NCBI GenBank assembly: GCA_900129595.1
Contig: FQWG01000009.1
Location: forward strand, 62,001-126,000
Length of the DNA stretch: 64,000 nt
Direction of reading: 5' to 3'
Source of the DNA: Flavobacterium frigidimaris
GTDB taxonomy: Bacteria > Bacteroidota > Bacteroidia > Flavobacteriales > Flavobacteriaceae
Made by a program: the position numbers and the translations under genes. Shown here piece after piece: positions 30,153 to 38,596 of this stretch. How positions within the stretch are numbered: position 1 is the stretch's first letter; the number at the start of each line of letters is the position of its first letter. The notes beneath the pieces are model-generated. The model saw only the letters and a list, made by a program, of their open reading frames with translations. It searched no databases and was not told the DNA's origin.

Positions 30153-31430
30153 ATGTCAAAAATAGCTACATTAGAAGTAGACGGTCAAAAAATTGAACTT
30201 CCGGTAATCACGGGGAGTGAAAATGAGTCCGCTATCGATATTAACAAATTACGTGATTTAACTGGTATTATCACTCTTGATCCCGGATACAAAAATTCTG
30301 GTTCTTGCAAAAGTGAAATCACATTCTTAGATGGAGAATTAGGAATTTTGCGCTACAGAGGATATTCAATTGAGGATTTAGCCGAAAAAGCTAACTTTTT
30401 AGAAGTGTCATATCTTTTGATTTTTGGAGAATTACCAACAGCTCAGCAATTGGAGCAATTCGAGAATGGTATTAAAAAACATACTTTGGTAAACGAAGAG
30501 ATGAAAAATATCATTGACGGTTTTCCTAAAACAGCACATCCAATGGGTGTTTTATCCGCTTTGACAAGTGCTTTAACAGCATTTAATCCAAAAGCGGTAA
30601 ACGTTGAAAACGAAAAAGAAATGTACGAAGCCATTTGTAAAACAATGGGTAAATTTCTTGTAATTGCAACCTGGACTTATAGAAAAACTATGGGTTACCC
30701 GTTGAACTATTACGACAATACACAAGGTTATGTAGAGAACTTTATGCAATTAATGTTTAAATTGCCTACAGGACCTTATGCAGCTAATCCGGTTATTGTA
30801 GATGCATTAGATAAATTATTTATTCTTCATGCAGATCACGAGCAAAACTGTTCTACATCTACAGTAAGAATGGTAGGTTCATCTCATGCTGGTTTATTTG
30901 CTTCTATTTCTGCAGGAGTTTCTGCTCTTTGGGGACCACTTCATGGAGGGGCAAACCAGGCAGTACTTGAGATGTTAGAGGAAATTAATAAAGATGGTGG
31001 TGATACTGAGAAGTTTTTAGCCAAAGCAAAAGACAAAAATGATCCTTTCCGTTTAATGGGATTTGGTCACAGAGTTTATAAAAACTTTGATCCAAGAGCA
31101 AGAATAATCAAAAAAGCAGCTAAAGAAGTATTAGAGACATTAGGCGTTGAAGATCCTATTTTAGAAATTGCTAAAAAATTAGAAACAGCAGCTCTTGAGG
31201 ATGAGTACTTCAAATCAAGAAATTTATATCCAAACGTAGATTTCTATTCTGGAATTATTTACAGAGCATTAGGAATTCCTACAGATATGTTTACAGTAAT
31301 GTTTGCTATTGGTAGATTACCGGGCTGGATTGCGCAATGGAAAGAAATGCGTGAGAATAAAGAACCAATTGGCCGACCAAGACAAATCTACACTGGACAT
31401 CCGCTGAGAGACTTTAAGTCGAACAAATAA
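30153..31430 (+). CDS. gltA: Citrate synthase (type II, hexameric-like)
   Basis: A 425-residue citrate synthase condensing acetyl-CoA with oxaloacetate at TCA-cycle entry. The catalytic triad segments are present: His in H-A-D-H-E-Q-N-C-S-T-S, His in G-F-G-H-R-V-Y-K and Asp in P-N-V-D-F-Y-S-G, plus G-P-L-H-G-G-A-N-Q. The N-terminal ~60-residue beta domain marks the long type II form found in Gram-negative bacteria. Confidence 0.97.
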   Translation: MSKIATLEVDGQKIELPVITGSENESAIDINKLRDLTGIITLDPGYKNSGSCKSEITFLDGELGILRYRGYSIEDLAEKANFLEVSYLLIFGELPTAQQLEQFENGIKKHTLVNEEMKNIIDGFPKTAHPMGVLSALTSALTAFNPKAVNVENEKEMYEAICKTMGKFLVIATWTYRKTMGYPLNYYDNTQGYVENFMQLMFKLPTGPYAANPVIVDALDKLFILHADHEQNCSTSTVRMVGSSHAGLFASISAGVSALWGPLHGGANQAVLEMLEEINKDGGDTEKFLAKAKDKNDPFRLMGFGHRVYKNFDPRARIIKKAAKEVLETLGVEDPILEIAKKLETAALEDEYFKSRNLYPNVDFYSGIIYRALGIPTDMFTVMFAIGRLPGWIAQWKEMRENKEPIGRPRQIYTGHPLRDFKSNK

Positions 31431-31439
31431 AAATATTTT

Positions 31440-31469
31440 AAAGCTTCACTTAACTGTGAAGCTTTTTTT
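31440..31469 (+). terminator. Rho-independent terminator after gltA
   Basis: Arms 31440-31449 (AAAGCTTCAC) and 31456-31465 (GTGAAGCTTT) form a 10-bp stem with a 6-nt loop, followed by a T tract. The tract abuts a -7-like TATCTTTG (31469-31476) that may serve the next gene. Confidence 0.88.
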
Positions 31470-31495
31470 ATCTTTGGTCAAAATATAATAAAGTT

Positions 31496-32410
31496 ATGTT
31501 GCAATTAAATGTAAAGAACGAAACCTCAAGATTACGTGCTGTAGTTTTGGGTTCTGCTGTTCATAATGGGCCAACTCCATCTTTAGATGAAGCCTATGAT
31601 CCTAAATCATTGGAACATATTAAAGCAGGAACATATCCTATCGAAAAGGATATGGTTGCTGAAATGGATGCTTTTAATGCTGTTTTTCAAAAATATGATG
31701 TAAAAGTATATCGTCCTGAAATGATTGAAAATTACAATCAGATTTTTGCCAGAGATATTGGTTTTGTAATAGATGATACTTTTGTAAAATCAAATATACT
31801 TCCTGACAGAGAACGTGAGTTAGATGCTATTGGGTATATAATCGATCAGATAGATCCCTCGAAAGTAGTTCGTCCACCTGTGGAAGTTCATATCGAAGGT
31901 GGTGATGTGATGCTTTGGAACGATCATATTTTTATCGGAACTTATAAAGGAAGTGACTATAAAGATTACATCACGGCAAGAACAAATATGCATGGTGTTA
32001 ATTTTATTAAAGAATTGTTCCCCAATAAAATTGTCAAAGAATTCGATTTGGTTAAGTCCAAAATTGAGGCTCGTGATAATGCATTGCACTTAGATTGCTG
32101 TTTTCAGCCCGTTGGAAAAGATAAAGGGATTATCTATAAAAGAGGTTTTCGTGAAGAAGCTGACTATATGTATTTAGTGAATCTTTTTGGGAAAGAAAAC
32201 TTATTTCATATCGAAAGAAACGAAATGTATAATATGTTTTCTAACGTATTTTCTATCGATGAGAATGTAGTGGTTTCAGAAAAAAACTTCACAAGATTAA
32301 ACAATTGGCTTCGTGCAAATGGTTTTACAGTAGAAGAAATTCCGTATGCCGAAATTGCAAAGCAGGAAGGGTTGTTGAGATGTTCGACGCTTCCATTAAT
32401 TAGAGATTAA
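31496..32410 (+). CDS. Dimethylarginine dimethylaminohydrolase / amidinotransferase-fold hydrolase
   Basis: A 304-residue member of the guanidino-group-modifying (pentein) superfamily, which attacks arginine-like guanidines through a Cys thioester-type intermediate. Visible active-site elements are F-A-R-D-I-G-F-V-I (substrate pocket), H-I-E-G-G-D-V-M, the catalytic His in L-H-L-D-C-C-F, and the nucleophile Cys in L-L-R-C-S-T-L-P-L near the C-terminus. The closest label is the DDAH/arginine-deiminase-related group, but the true substrate (arginine, methylarginine, citrulline-like or agmatine-like) is not set by these motifs. A second superfamily member follows 76 bp downstream, suggesting a shared arginine-derivative route. 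Confidence 0.8.
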   Translation: MLQLNVKNETSRLRAVVLGSAVHNGPTPSLDEAYDPKSLEHIKAGTYPIEKDMVAEMDAFNAVFQKYDVKVYRPEMIENYNQIFARDIGFVIDDTFVKSNILPDRERELDAIGYIIDQIDPSKVVRPPVEVHIEGGDVMLWNDHIFIGTYKGSDYKDYITARTNMHGVNFIKELFPNKIVKEFDLVKSKIEARDNALHLDCCFQPVGKDKGIIYKRGFREEADYMYLVNLFGKENLFHIERNEMYNMFSNVFSIDENVVVSEKNFTRLNNWLRANGFTVEEIPYAEIAKQEGLLRCSTLPLIRD

Positions 32411-32416
32411 ATATTT

Positions 32417-32470
32417 GTTTCAAGTTTCAGGTTTCACGTTGCAACAAACTTGAAACTTGAAACCTGAAAC
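32417..32470. repeat. Heptad inverted repeat in the amidinohydrolase-ctlX spacer
   Basis: Plus-strand units GTTTCAA, GTTTCAG, GTTTCAC (32417-32437) are followed by the complementary series TTGAAAC, TTGAAAC, CTGAAAC (32450-32470). Together they can fold as a long imperfect hairpin. The same heptad appears on both strands, suggesting a mobile or slippage-derived intergenic repeat. Confidence 0.75.
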
Positions 32471-32486
32471 AGAAAAAAATATAAAA

Positions 32487-33422
32487 ATGAAACAAACTAC
32501 AAATGCAATTTTGATGATTCGGCCAGTTGCCTTCAGAATGAATGAGCAAACTGCGGTGAATAATTACTACCAAAAAGTATTAGACGGACTTTTGCCAAGT
32601 ACCGTGAATGCAAAAGCGCAACAAGAGTTTGATGCTTTTGTTGAAAAGTTAAGAGCCGTTGGTGTTGATGTTACAGTTGTTGATGATTCTTTAGATACAG
32701 ATACTCCGGACAGTATTTTTCCGAACAATTGGGTTTCTTTTCATGAAAATGGAGATGTAGCGCTATATCCAATGTTTGCTGAGAATCGTCGTTCAGAACG
32801 TCGTGAAGATATTTTAGATATTCTTGAAGACAAAGGTTTTGAGATCGCCAATATAATGGATTATACATCTGCAGAAGAAGATGGTTTTTTTCTTGAAGGA
32901 ACCGGAAGTTTGCTTTTAGACAGAGCGAATGCTAAGGCGTATTGCGCTTTATCGCCTCGTGCTGATGAAGAATTGTTTATTGAATTCTGTGAAGATTTTG
33001 ATTATGCGCCGGTTATTTTCGAAGCTTTTCAAACCGTTGACGCAGAACGTAAATTGATTTATCACACCAATGTTATGATGTGCCTTGGGGAAACTTTTGC
33101 GGTTATCTGTGCAGATTGTATCGATGATAAAAAAGAACGCAAAATGGTTCTTGATAATTTAAAAGCTGATAAAAAAGAAATTATTCTGATTACAGAAGCT
33201 CAGGTGAATAATTTTGCCGGTAATATGCTCGAAGTTCGAGGCACAGATAATAAGAAATGTATCGTTATGAGTGCGTCTGCACATCAGAGTTTGACCCCAA
33301 AACAGATTGCTCAGTTAGAAAACCATGCTGAAATTTTGAGTTCAAGTCTTGATACGATTGAAGCTTGCGGCGGGGGAAGCGCCAGATGTATGATGGCCGA
33401 AGTTTTCCTGCCGAGAAATTAA
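32487..33422 (+). CDS. ctlX: Citrulline-utilization-type hydrolase (CtlX family)
   Basis: A 311-residue pentein-fold hydrolase of the CtlX (arginine deiminase-related) family. The start ATG 32487 (MKQTTNAILMIRPVAFRMN) matches the family N-terminus; a TTG 30 nt upstream lies inside the heptad repeat and is unlikely. Seen are D-S-I-F-P-N-N-W-V-S-F-H, the carboxylate in L-E-G-T-G-S-L, the His in I-Y-H-T-N-V-M-M, and the nucleophile Cys in G-G-G-S-A-R-C-M-M-A-E. CtlX was named for citrulline use in Francisella; the activity here is inferred. It forms a pair with the upstream DDAH-like enzyme. Confidence 0.88.
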   Translation: MKQTTNAILMIRPVAFRMNEQTAVNNYYQKVLDGLLPSTVNAKAQQEFDAFVEKLRAVGVDVTVVDDSLDTDTPDSIFPNNWVSFHENGDVALYPMFAENRRSERREDILDILEDKGFEIANIMDYTSAEEDGFFLEGTGSLLLDRANAKAYCALSPRADEELFIEFCEDFDYAPVIFEAFQTVDAERKLIYHTNVMMCLGETFAVICADCIDDKKERKMVLDNLKADKKEIILITEAQVNNFAGNMLEVRGTDNKKCIVMSASAHQSLTPKQIAQLENHAEILSSSLDTIEACGGGSARCMMAEVFLPRN

Positions 33423-33436
33423 GTTTAAGAAACTTC

Positions 33437-33496
33437 AAAAAAAATCCAAATTCCATACTGAAATATTCAGCTTTTGGAATTTGGATTTTTTTTATT
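33437..33496. terminator. Bidirectional terminator between ctlX and marC
   Basis: Arms 33441-33455 (AAAATCCAAATTCCA) and 33475-33489 (TGGAATTTGGATTTT) pair perfectly over 15 bp. The loop itself contains a small CTGAA/TTCAG stem. An A tract before and a T tract after let it stop transcription from both convergent genes. Confidence 0.9.
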
Positions 33497-33512
33497 TAAA
33501 ATAGGGAATAAG

Positions 33513-34142
33513 TTACATCAAATTTACTTTTACGATATTAATTATTGAGCTTACAATATATTGGATTCCGATAGAGATAACAATAAAACCAACAATTCTC
33601 GAAATAGCGACAATTCCTGAAGCGCCTAAAATTCGAGCCAAGTAATGTGCGCTTTTAAGAATAGCGAAAATTGCTACTGCAATGGCAAAAATGGCTAAAG
33701 AGGAAAAAGCCATTTCTTTCATTCCGCTATGTTCCTGATGAAAAGCAATCAATAAAGAAATGGAGCCTGGGCCAGCCAGCATTGGTATGGCTAATGGTGT
33801 AAGGGCGATATCGTTTCGTTGTTGTATTTCGTTTTCTATTTTTTTATTGATTCCGCGTTTTTTATTGAATTTTCCGGAAAGTAATGAGAATCCTGAATTT
33901 ACAATTATAATTCCTCCGGCGATCCTAAGGGCATCAATACTGATTCCAAAAAAAGATAAAACATATTGGCCAATAAAAAAGGAAACGATCAAAATGATAA
34001 AGACATTTATGGCCGTCCAAAGCGAAATGCGTGAACGCTCTTTTTGAGAGTCATGTTGGGTTAGTCCAACAAAAATTGGCACAGTGCCAATTGGGTTTAA
34101 TACCGAAAAAAGAGCGGCAAATAAATAAATGAATATATCCAT
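33513..34142 (-). CDS. MarC-family integral membrane protein
   Basis: A 209-residue inner-membrane protein with six predicted hydrophobic segments, N-terminal M-D-I-F-I-Y-L-F-A-A-L-F-S-V-L-N-P-I-G-T-V-P-I-F. The N-P-I-G-T-V-P-I-F and the later I-P-M-L-A-G-P-G-S-I repeat are typical of the MarC/YchE family. The molecular function of the family is unsettled; despite the name it is not shown to cause multiple antibiotic resistance. It is the only minus-strand gene in the housekeeping section and stands alone. Confidence 0.92.
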   Translation of the reverse strand: MDIFIYLFAALFSVLNPIGTVPIFVGLTQHDSQKERSRISLWTAINVFIILIVSFFIGQYVLSFFGISIDALRIAGGIIIVNSGFSLLSGKFNKKRGINKKIENEIQQRNDIALTPLAIPMLAGPGSISLLIAFHQEHSGMKEMAFSSLAIFAIAVAIFAILKSAHYLARILGASGIVAISRIVGFIVISIGIQYIVSSIINIVKVNLM

Positions 34143-34269
34143 ACTGTTTTAGTTAGTGAAGTAAAAATAGTCAATTTTTAATATTTCACGGTAAATTCAT
34201 ATTAGGATATTGTTTTTTGATGCTATTAATTCTATATCAATAACCTAAAGTAAGCTCATTCTTTTTGAT

Positions 34270-34277
34270 TACTTTTG
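34270..34277 (+). promoter_or_regulatory. -7 element upstream of the CoA-binding protein gene
   Basis: TACTTTTG fits TAnnTTTG and sits 14 nt before the ATG at 34292. No TTG was found 19-20 nt upstream, so it is a partial promoter match. Confidence 0.45.
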
Positions 34278-34291
34278 TAGCATATTTTAAA

Positions 34292-34660
34292 ATGATGAAA
34301 AACAAAAAAACTTTAGTTCTGGGTGCTACCACAAAACCAGATCGTTACGCTTTTAGAGCTATAAATATGTTAGTAGAAAAAGGACATACTGTTTTAGCAA
34401 TTGGTCAGAATACAGGCGAAGTTGCAGGTGTAAAAATTTATACCAAAGCAATTCCTGTAAAAAACATTGATACAGTGACGCTATATTTAAATCCTGCCCG
34501 CCAGCGTGATTATTATAATTACATCATAGAAGCGCAGCCTAAAAGAGTGGTTTTTAATCCTGGGACAGAAAATCCGGAATTCTATCAGTTGCTGGAATTA
34601 AACAATATTAAGGCTGAAGTAGCTTGTACTTTGGTTTTATTAGCTACAAATCAATATTAA
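34292..34660 (+). CDS. CoA-binding (YccU-like) Rossmann-fold protein
   Basis: A 122-residue single-domain protein of the CoA_binding_2 family. It begins MMKNKKTLVLGATTKPDRYA, a Rossmann nucleotide-binding start. The V-V-F-N-P-G-T-E-N-P-E-F segment matches the family pattern in which acyl-CoA-synthetase-like proteins bind CoA. The frame can be read from a TTG at 34265, but that would place the -7 promoter element inside the gene, so ATG 34292 is chosen. No enzymatic role is established for these stand-alone domains. Confidence 0.85.
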   Translation: MMKNKKTLVLGATTKPDRYAFRAINMLVEKGHTVLAIGQNTGEVAGVKIYTKAIPVKNIDTVTLYLNPARQRDYYNYIIEAQPKRVVFNPGTENPEFYQLLELNNIKAEVACTLVLLATNQY

Positions 34661-34668
34661 ACTTTTTT

Positions 34669-34785
34669 AGGAGCTCATCCCGCACCCGAGCCTGAAAGTG
34701 CGAATTGGCGAAGCAATTCGTTGCAATCTTTTTGTTTTTTAAAGAAAAAAACAAAAAGGATTTCCACTTCTATCGGGGCTAAAAA
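34669..34785. repeat. Flavobacterium-type intergenic repeat upstream of recR
   Basis: An element starting AGGAGCTCATCCCGC and ending TATCGGGGCTAAAAA. It contains a long A/T-rich hairpin, CTTTTTGTTTTTT at 34728-34740 with AAAAAACAAAAAG at 34746-34758, and a second stem, CGAATTG/CAATTCG at 34701-34707 and 34714-34720. From general knowledge, elements with these boundary sequences recur in Flavobacterium intergenic regions. It does not code. Confidence 0.65.
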
Positions 34786-34813
34786 GAAACATTAAAATAG
34801 TATTTTTGTAGTC

Positions 34814-35434
34814 ATGGAATTTTCATCAAAACTAATAGAAAAGGCAGTCAACGAAATGTCTCAATTACCAGGAATTGGTAAGCGTACTGCATTGCGATTG
34901 GTTTTGCATTTATTAAAGCAGCCCAAAGAACAAACAGGATTTTTATCTCAGGCGTTACTCAATATGCGTGCAGATATAAAATTTTGCGAAAGCTGTCATA
35001 ATATTTCAGATACAAAAGTTTGCGAAATCTGTGCAAATCCGGTCCGAAATCATCAGACGATTTGTGTAGTGGAAGATATTCGGGATGTTATGGCGATCGA
35101 AAATACAGGGCAGTACAAAGGAATTTATCACGTTTTGGGAGGGAAAATTTCCCCAATAGAAGGCGTGGGGCCAAGTCAGCTAAATATTTCAACCTTAGTA
35201 GAAAAGGTAAAATCCGGCGCAGTAGTGGAAATTATTTTTGCACTCAGTTCAACCATGGAAGGCGATACCACAAATTTTTATATCTATAAACAAATTGCCG
35301 AATCAGAAATTATAATTTCTACAATTGCAAGAGGAATTTCTGTAGGCGACGAATTAGAATATGCAGACGAAATTACACTGGGAAGAAGTATTTTGCATCG
35401 TGTTCCGTTTGAAAAAACTTTTAAAAATAATTAG
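34814..35434 (+). CDS. recR: Recombination protein RecR
   Basis: A 206-residue RecR that works with RecO/RecF to load RecA at gapped DNA. It has an N-terminal helix-hairpin-helix ([11 protein letters not shown]), the Cys4 zinc finger C-E-S-C...C-E-I-C at residues ~57-72, and a Toprim domain with V-V-E-D-I-R-D-V and [17 protein letters not shown] at 34801-34808 resembles a -7 element, but it is only 5 nt before the ATG. It is 13 bp from the next gene, so recR may be co-transcribed with the start of the polysaccharide locus. Confidence 0.97.
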   Translation: MEFSSKLIEKAVNEMSQLPGIGKRTALRLVLHLLKQPKEQTGFLSQALLNMRADIKFCESCHNISDTKVCEICANPVRNHQTICVVEDIRDVMAIENTGQYKGIYHVLGGKISPIEGVGPSQLNISTLVEKVKSGAVVEIIFALSSTMEGDTTNFYIYKQIAESEIIISTIARGISVGDELEYADEITLGRSILHRVPFEKTFKNN

Positions 35435-35447
35435 ATAGATTATATAA

Positions 35448-36431
35448 ATGAAAACATCAACTCAGAATACAATTTTAATTACAGGCGGAGCTGGTTTTAT
35501 TGGCTCCAATTTGTCCGAGTATTTTTTAGGATTAGGGCATAAAGTAATCTGTCTCGATAATTTTGCGACAGGGCACCGTCATAATTTAAAAGATTTTATA
35601 GAGAATCCTAATTATAAATTAATTGAAGGAGATATTCGAAATATAGCCGATTGTGTTTTAGCGGTCCAAGGTGTTGATTATGTTTTGCACCAGGCAGCTT
35701 TAGGATCTGTTCCAAGATCTATTAACGATCCAATTACAACAAATGATGTAAATGTTTCAGGCTTTTTGAATATGCTGGTAGCTTCTCGCGATGCAAAAGT
35801 GAAAAGATTTATATATGCAGCAAGCTCTTCTACATATGGAGATTCGCAAGGACTGCCAAAAGTCGAAGATGTTATTGGTAAACCATTATCGCCTTATGCT
35901 ATTACAAAATATGTAAACGAATTATATGCTGAAATTTTCAGTAGAACGTACGGAATAGAAACTATAGGATTGCGTTATTTTAATGTTTTTGGCAGAAAAC
36001 AAGATCCTAATGGCGCTTATGCGGCTGTAATTCCAAAGTTTGTAATGCAATTGATGAAACATGAAAGTCCCGTGATCAACGGTGATGGAAATTATTCGCG
36101 TGATTTTACTTATATCGATAATGTGATACAGATGAATGAATTGGCAATGACAAGTCAGAATCCGGAAGCGGTAAATACAGTTTATAATACTGCATATGGA
36201 GATCGAAATACATTAAACGATTTGGTGGGGTATTTAAAAGAATATTTAGCTGAATTTGATTCAAAAATTGCAAATGTCGAAATTGTTTATGGTGCCAACA
36301 GAGCGGGTGATATTCCGCATTCATTGGCAAGTATCGATAAAGCAAAAAAAGTACTGGGTTACGATCCGAAATTCTCTTTGCAGGACGGATTAAAAGAAGC
36401 GGTGAGCTGGTATTGGAATAATTTAAAATAA
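35448..36431 (+). CDS. UDP-GlcNAc / UDP-GlcNAcA C4-epimerase (WbpP/TviC type)
   Basis: A 327-residue extended SDR. NAD-binding G-G-A-G-F-I-G-S is at residues 13-20, the catalytic Ser in S-S-S-T-Y-G near 126-131, and Tyr150/Lys154 in Y-A-I-T-K. The A-A-L-G-S-V-P-R-S-I-N-D-P-I-T block and the G-L-R-Y-F-N-V-F-G-R-K-Q-D-P-N-G-A-Y-A-A-V region match WbpP of Pseudomonas and TviC of Salmonella. Those enzymes invert C4 of N-acetylated UDP-hexoses or their uronates. The natural partner, a TviB/WbpO-type 6-dehydrogenase, lies at 38664-39977, suggesting supply of UDP-GalNAcA or UDP-GalNAc for the surface glycan. Confidence 0.87.
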   Translation: MKTSTQNTILITGGAGFIGSNLSEYFLGLGHKVICLDNFATGHRHNLKDFIENPNYKLIEGDIRNIADCVLAVQGVDYVLHQAALGSVPRSINDPITTNDVNVSGFLNMLVASRDAKVKRFIYAASSSTYGDSQGLPKVEDVIGKPLSPYAITKYVNELYAEIFSRTYGIETIGLRYFNVFGRKQDPNGAYAAVIPKFVMQLMKHESPVINGDGNYSRDFTYIDNVIQMNELAMTSQNPEAVNTVYNTAYGDRNTLNDLVGYLKEYLAEFDSKIANVEIVYGANRAGDIPHSLASIDKAKKVLGYDPKFSLQDGLKEAVSWYWNNLK

Positions 36432-36452
36432 GGATCAAGATAATAGTAAAAG

Positions 36453-37844
36453 ATGAAAATTACAAAAATTTGTTGCATTGGTGCAGGTTATGTTGGAGGT
36501 CCGACAATGGCAGTAATTGCTCAAAAATGCCCACATATTCAAGTGACAGTTGTCGATTTGAACGAACAAAGAATTAAAGACTGGAATAATCCAAATACAG
36601 ATAATATTCCGATCTATGAGCCGGGACTTTCAGAAATAGTCGCTGAGGCAAGAGGACGAAATCTTTTCTTTTCGACAGAAGTAGAAAAAGCTATTGACGA
36701 AGCACAGGTGATTTTTATATCAGTAAACACGCCAACCAAAACTTACGGAAAAGGAAAAGGTATGGCTGCTGATTTAAAATATATTGAACTTTGCGCCAGA
36801 CAAATTGCCAAAGTAGCCAAACAAAATAAAATTGTAGTAGAAAAATCAACTCTGCCAGTTCGTACAGCCGAGGCTATAAAAAGCATTCTGGATAACACCG
36901 GAAATGGAGTTCAGTTTCAGATTTTATCAAATCCGGAGTTCTTAGCTGAAGGAACGGCGGTTACCGATTTATTACATCCGGATCGAATTTTAATTGGTGG
37001 TGATACGACTCCGGAAGGTGAAGAAGCAATTAATGCTTTAGTTGATGTTTATGCAAATTGGGTTAGTAAAGATAAAATATTGACAACTAATGTCTGGTCT
37101 TCAGAATTATCTAAGTTAACCGCAAATGCATTCCTGGCACAGCGTATTTCATCTATAAATGCCATGTCTGAGTTATGTGAAAAAACAGGTGCTGATGTAA
37201 ATGAAGTAGCCAGAGCAATTGGAATGGATAGCAGGATTGGCCCGAAATTTCTAAAAGCATCAGTTGGCTTTGGAGGTTCTTGTTTTCAAAAAGACATTCT
37301 GAATTTAGTGTACATAGCAAAATCGTATGGATTGAATGAAGTGGCGGATTATTGGGAACAGGTCATTATTATGAACGATCATCAAAAAAGAAGATTTTCG
37401 AATAAAATTGTTCAGACTCTATATAACACAGTTGCTGATAAGAAAATCACATTTTTAGGATGGGCTTTCAAAAAAGACACAAATGATACCCGTGAATCTG
37501 CTGCAATCTACGTAGCGGATGATTTGATTAATGAACAGGCAAAAATTGCTGTTTATGATCCCAAAGTTTCGAGAAATAAAATGTTAAGTGATTTAGATTA
37601 TTTAGAAACCAGAACAGGTGAAGAAAATAGTAATGCATTAACGATCTTAGATGATCCTTACGAAGCCTGCAAGGGAGCGCATGCCATTGCTATTCTTACA
37701 GAATGGGATGAGTTCACAACTTACGACTGGCAAAAAATTTACGATTCGATGCACAAGCCTGCTTTTCTTTTTGATGGAAGAAATATTTTGAACACAAAAG
37801 AACTCGAATCAATAGGTTTTATTTACAGAGGGATAGGCGCTTAA
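36453..37844 (+). CDS. ugd: UDP-glucose 6-dehydrogenase (eukaryote-like type)
   Basis: A 463-residue NAD-dependent four-electron dehydrogenase making UDP-glucuronate. The N-terminal Rossmann domain has [10 protein letters not shown]. The active-site Cys277 is in [10 protein letters not shown] and the C-terminal UDP-binding domain has [14 protein letters not shown]. The N-terminal [17 protein letters not shown] motif and the length place it with the animal/plant-like UGDH class, which is also frequent in Bacteroidota. It follows the epimerase by 21 bp. Confidence 0.93.
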   Translation: MKITKICCIGAGYVGGPTMAVIAQKCPHIQVTVVDLNEQRIKDWNNPNTDNIPIYEPGLSEIVAEARGRNLFFSTEVEKAIDEAQVIFISVNTPTKTYGKGKGMAADLKYIELCARQIAKVAKQNKIVVEKSTLPVRTAEAIKSILDNTGNGVQFQILSNPEFLAEGTAVTDLLHPDRILIGGDTTPEGEEAINALVDVYANWVSKDKILTTNVWSSELSKLTANAFLAQRISSINAMSELCEKTGADVNEVARAIGMDSRIGPKFLKASVGFGGSCFQKDILNLVYIAKSYGLNEVADYWEQVIIMNDHQKRRFSNKIVQTLYNTVADKKITFLGWAFKKDTNDTRESAAIYVADDLINEQAKIAVYDPKVSRNKMLSDLDYLETRTGEENSNALTILDDPYEACKGAHAIAILTEWDEFTTYDWQKIYDSMHKPAFLFDGRNILNTKELESIGFIYRGIGA

Positions 37845-37889
37845 TCAGCAAATATTGAGTTAAGATCTAATATGGAATGTAAAAGAAAA

Positions 37890-37897
37890 TAGGTTTG
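37890..37897 (+). promoter_or_regulatory. Possible -7 element before the UpxY-like gene
   Basis: TAGGTTTG fits TAnnTTTG and is 26 nt before the ATG at 37924. The nearest upstream TTG is 32 nt away, too far for the usual layout. It could still let the antiterminator be transcribed separately from ugd. Confidence 0.4.
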
Positions 37898-37923
37898 CAA
37901 TTTTGTTTCAATAAAAAGAAAAA

Positions 37924-38391
37924 ATGAAGAATTGGTATGTAGTGTATACAAAACCCAAATGGGAAAAAAAAGTTGCAGAAAAACTTACGGAGGCCGGTAT
38001 AGAATGTTATTGCCCATTAATTACTCAAATTAAGCAATGGTCAGACAGAAAAAAGGCTATTGAGGTACCGCTTTTTAATTCCTATGTATTTGTTCAGTTA
38101 GAAGACGGGAATCGAAATGCTGTTTTTCAGGTTTCCGGTGTGGTCCGATATCTGTTTTGGTTAGGGAAACCTGCAATTGTTAAAGACGGGGAAATCGAAA
38201 TTATAAAAACAAGTCTTTCTGCTCCAAATCTCAGTGATATTTCGGTGACTTCCATTCAGGTTGGAGACCGTATTAAATTAGAGACAGGAGCATTTAGTAA
38301 TCAGGATGCAATAGTTCAGGAAATATCAAATACCTATTATACGCTAGTTTTGGAATCTTTAGGATGTGTGCTTAAAATAAAATATAAATAA
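37924..38391 (+). CDS. UpxY/RfaH-type NusG-like transcription antiterminator
   Basis: A 155-residue NusG paralogue. The N-terminal NGN domain (residues ~3-95) starts W-Y-V-V-Y-T-K-P-K-W-E-K-K-V and has P-L-F-N-S-Y-V-F-V. A C-terminal KOW-type segment lies at ~108-150 (V-G-D-R-I-K-L-E-T-G-A-F). Specialised NusG proteins of this size at the head of capsule loci (UpxY in Bacteroides) keep RNA polymerase elongating through long polysaccharide operons. Here a terminator, then a palindrome and a strong promoter, lie directly downstream, which fits a local target. The UpxZ partner that antagonises UpxY in Bacteroides is not visible nearby. Confidence 0.9.
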   Translation: MKNWYVVYTKPKWEKKVAEKLTEAGIECYCPLITQIKQWSDRKKAIEVPLFNSYVFVQLEDGNRNAVFQVSGVVRYLFWLGKPAIVKDGEIEIIKTSLSAPNLSDISVTSIQVGDRIKLETGAFSNQDAIVQEISNTYYTLVLESLGCVLKIKYK

Positions 38392-38421
38392 TTTAGTTAT
38401 ATTGTGTAACTATTGGCATTC

Positions 38422-38470
38422 AACAGAAGGTAAAATTTCTCCAAATAGAAATTTTATCGTCTGTTTTTTT
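38422..38470 (+). terminator. Terminator between the antiterminator gene and the polysaccharide operon
   Basis: A two-part stem: AACAGA (38422-38427) with TCTGTT (38460-38465), an internal loop, then TAAAATTTCT (38431-38440) with AGAAATTTTA (38447-38456), followed by a T run to about 38471. It lies 31 nt after the UpxY-like stop and could be a site of regulated read-through. Confidence 0.85.
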
Positions 38471-38551
38471 TATTATAGGGTGTTTTTTATGTGTTGATTG
38501 GTAAGGGGTTGGCATTTCTTATTTTTTATTATTTGTTAGTTTTTTCTGTAT

Positions 38552-38565
38552 TACGGGAAACCGTA
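38552..38565. promoter_or_regulatory. Palindrome TACGG-GAAA-CCGTA abutting the operon promoter
   Basis: A perfect 5-bp inverted repeat with a 4-nt GAAA centre, ending directly before the TTG (-33) at 38566-38568. The position suits an operator, while in RNA the GNRA loop would make a stable hairpin. No regulator is identified. Confidence 0.5.
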
Positions 38566-38596
38566 TTGAATAAATTGACTTAATATGTTATATTTG
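38566..38596 (+). promoter_or_regulatory. Bacteroidota-type promoter of the main polysaccharide operon
   Basis: TTG at 38566-38568, a 20-nt spacer and a perfect TATATTTG at 38589-38596. The transcript should begin near 38601 with a leader of about 60 nt. That leader contains GGCGAAGCCGTG at 38645-38656, a small GGC-GAA-GCC hairpin faintly like the ops element of RfaH. Confidence 0.72.

Noticed and set aside
32417..32470. CRISPR array
   Set aside because: Units are only 7 nt, contiguous, without spacers, and no cas genes are present.
32457..32486. TTG start of ctlX at 32457
   Set aside because: The extension reads through the heptad repeat; ATG 32487 gives the family N-terminus.
34801..34808. 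recR promoter TATTTTTG giving a near-leaderless mRNA
   Set aside because: The -7-like motif is only 5 nt from the ATG and lacks a -33 TTG; a chance match in AT-rich DNA is more likely.
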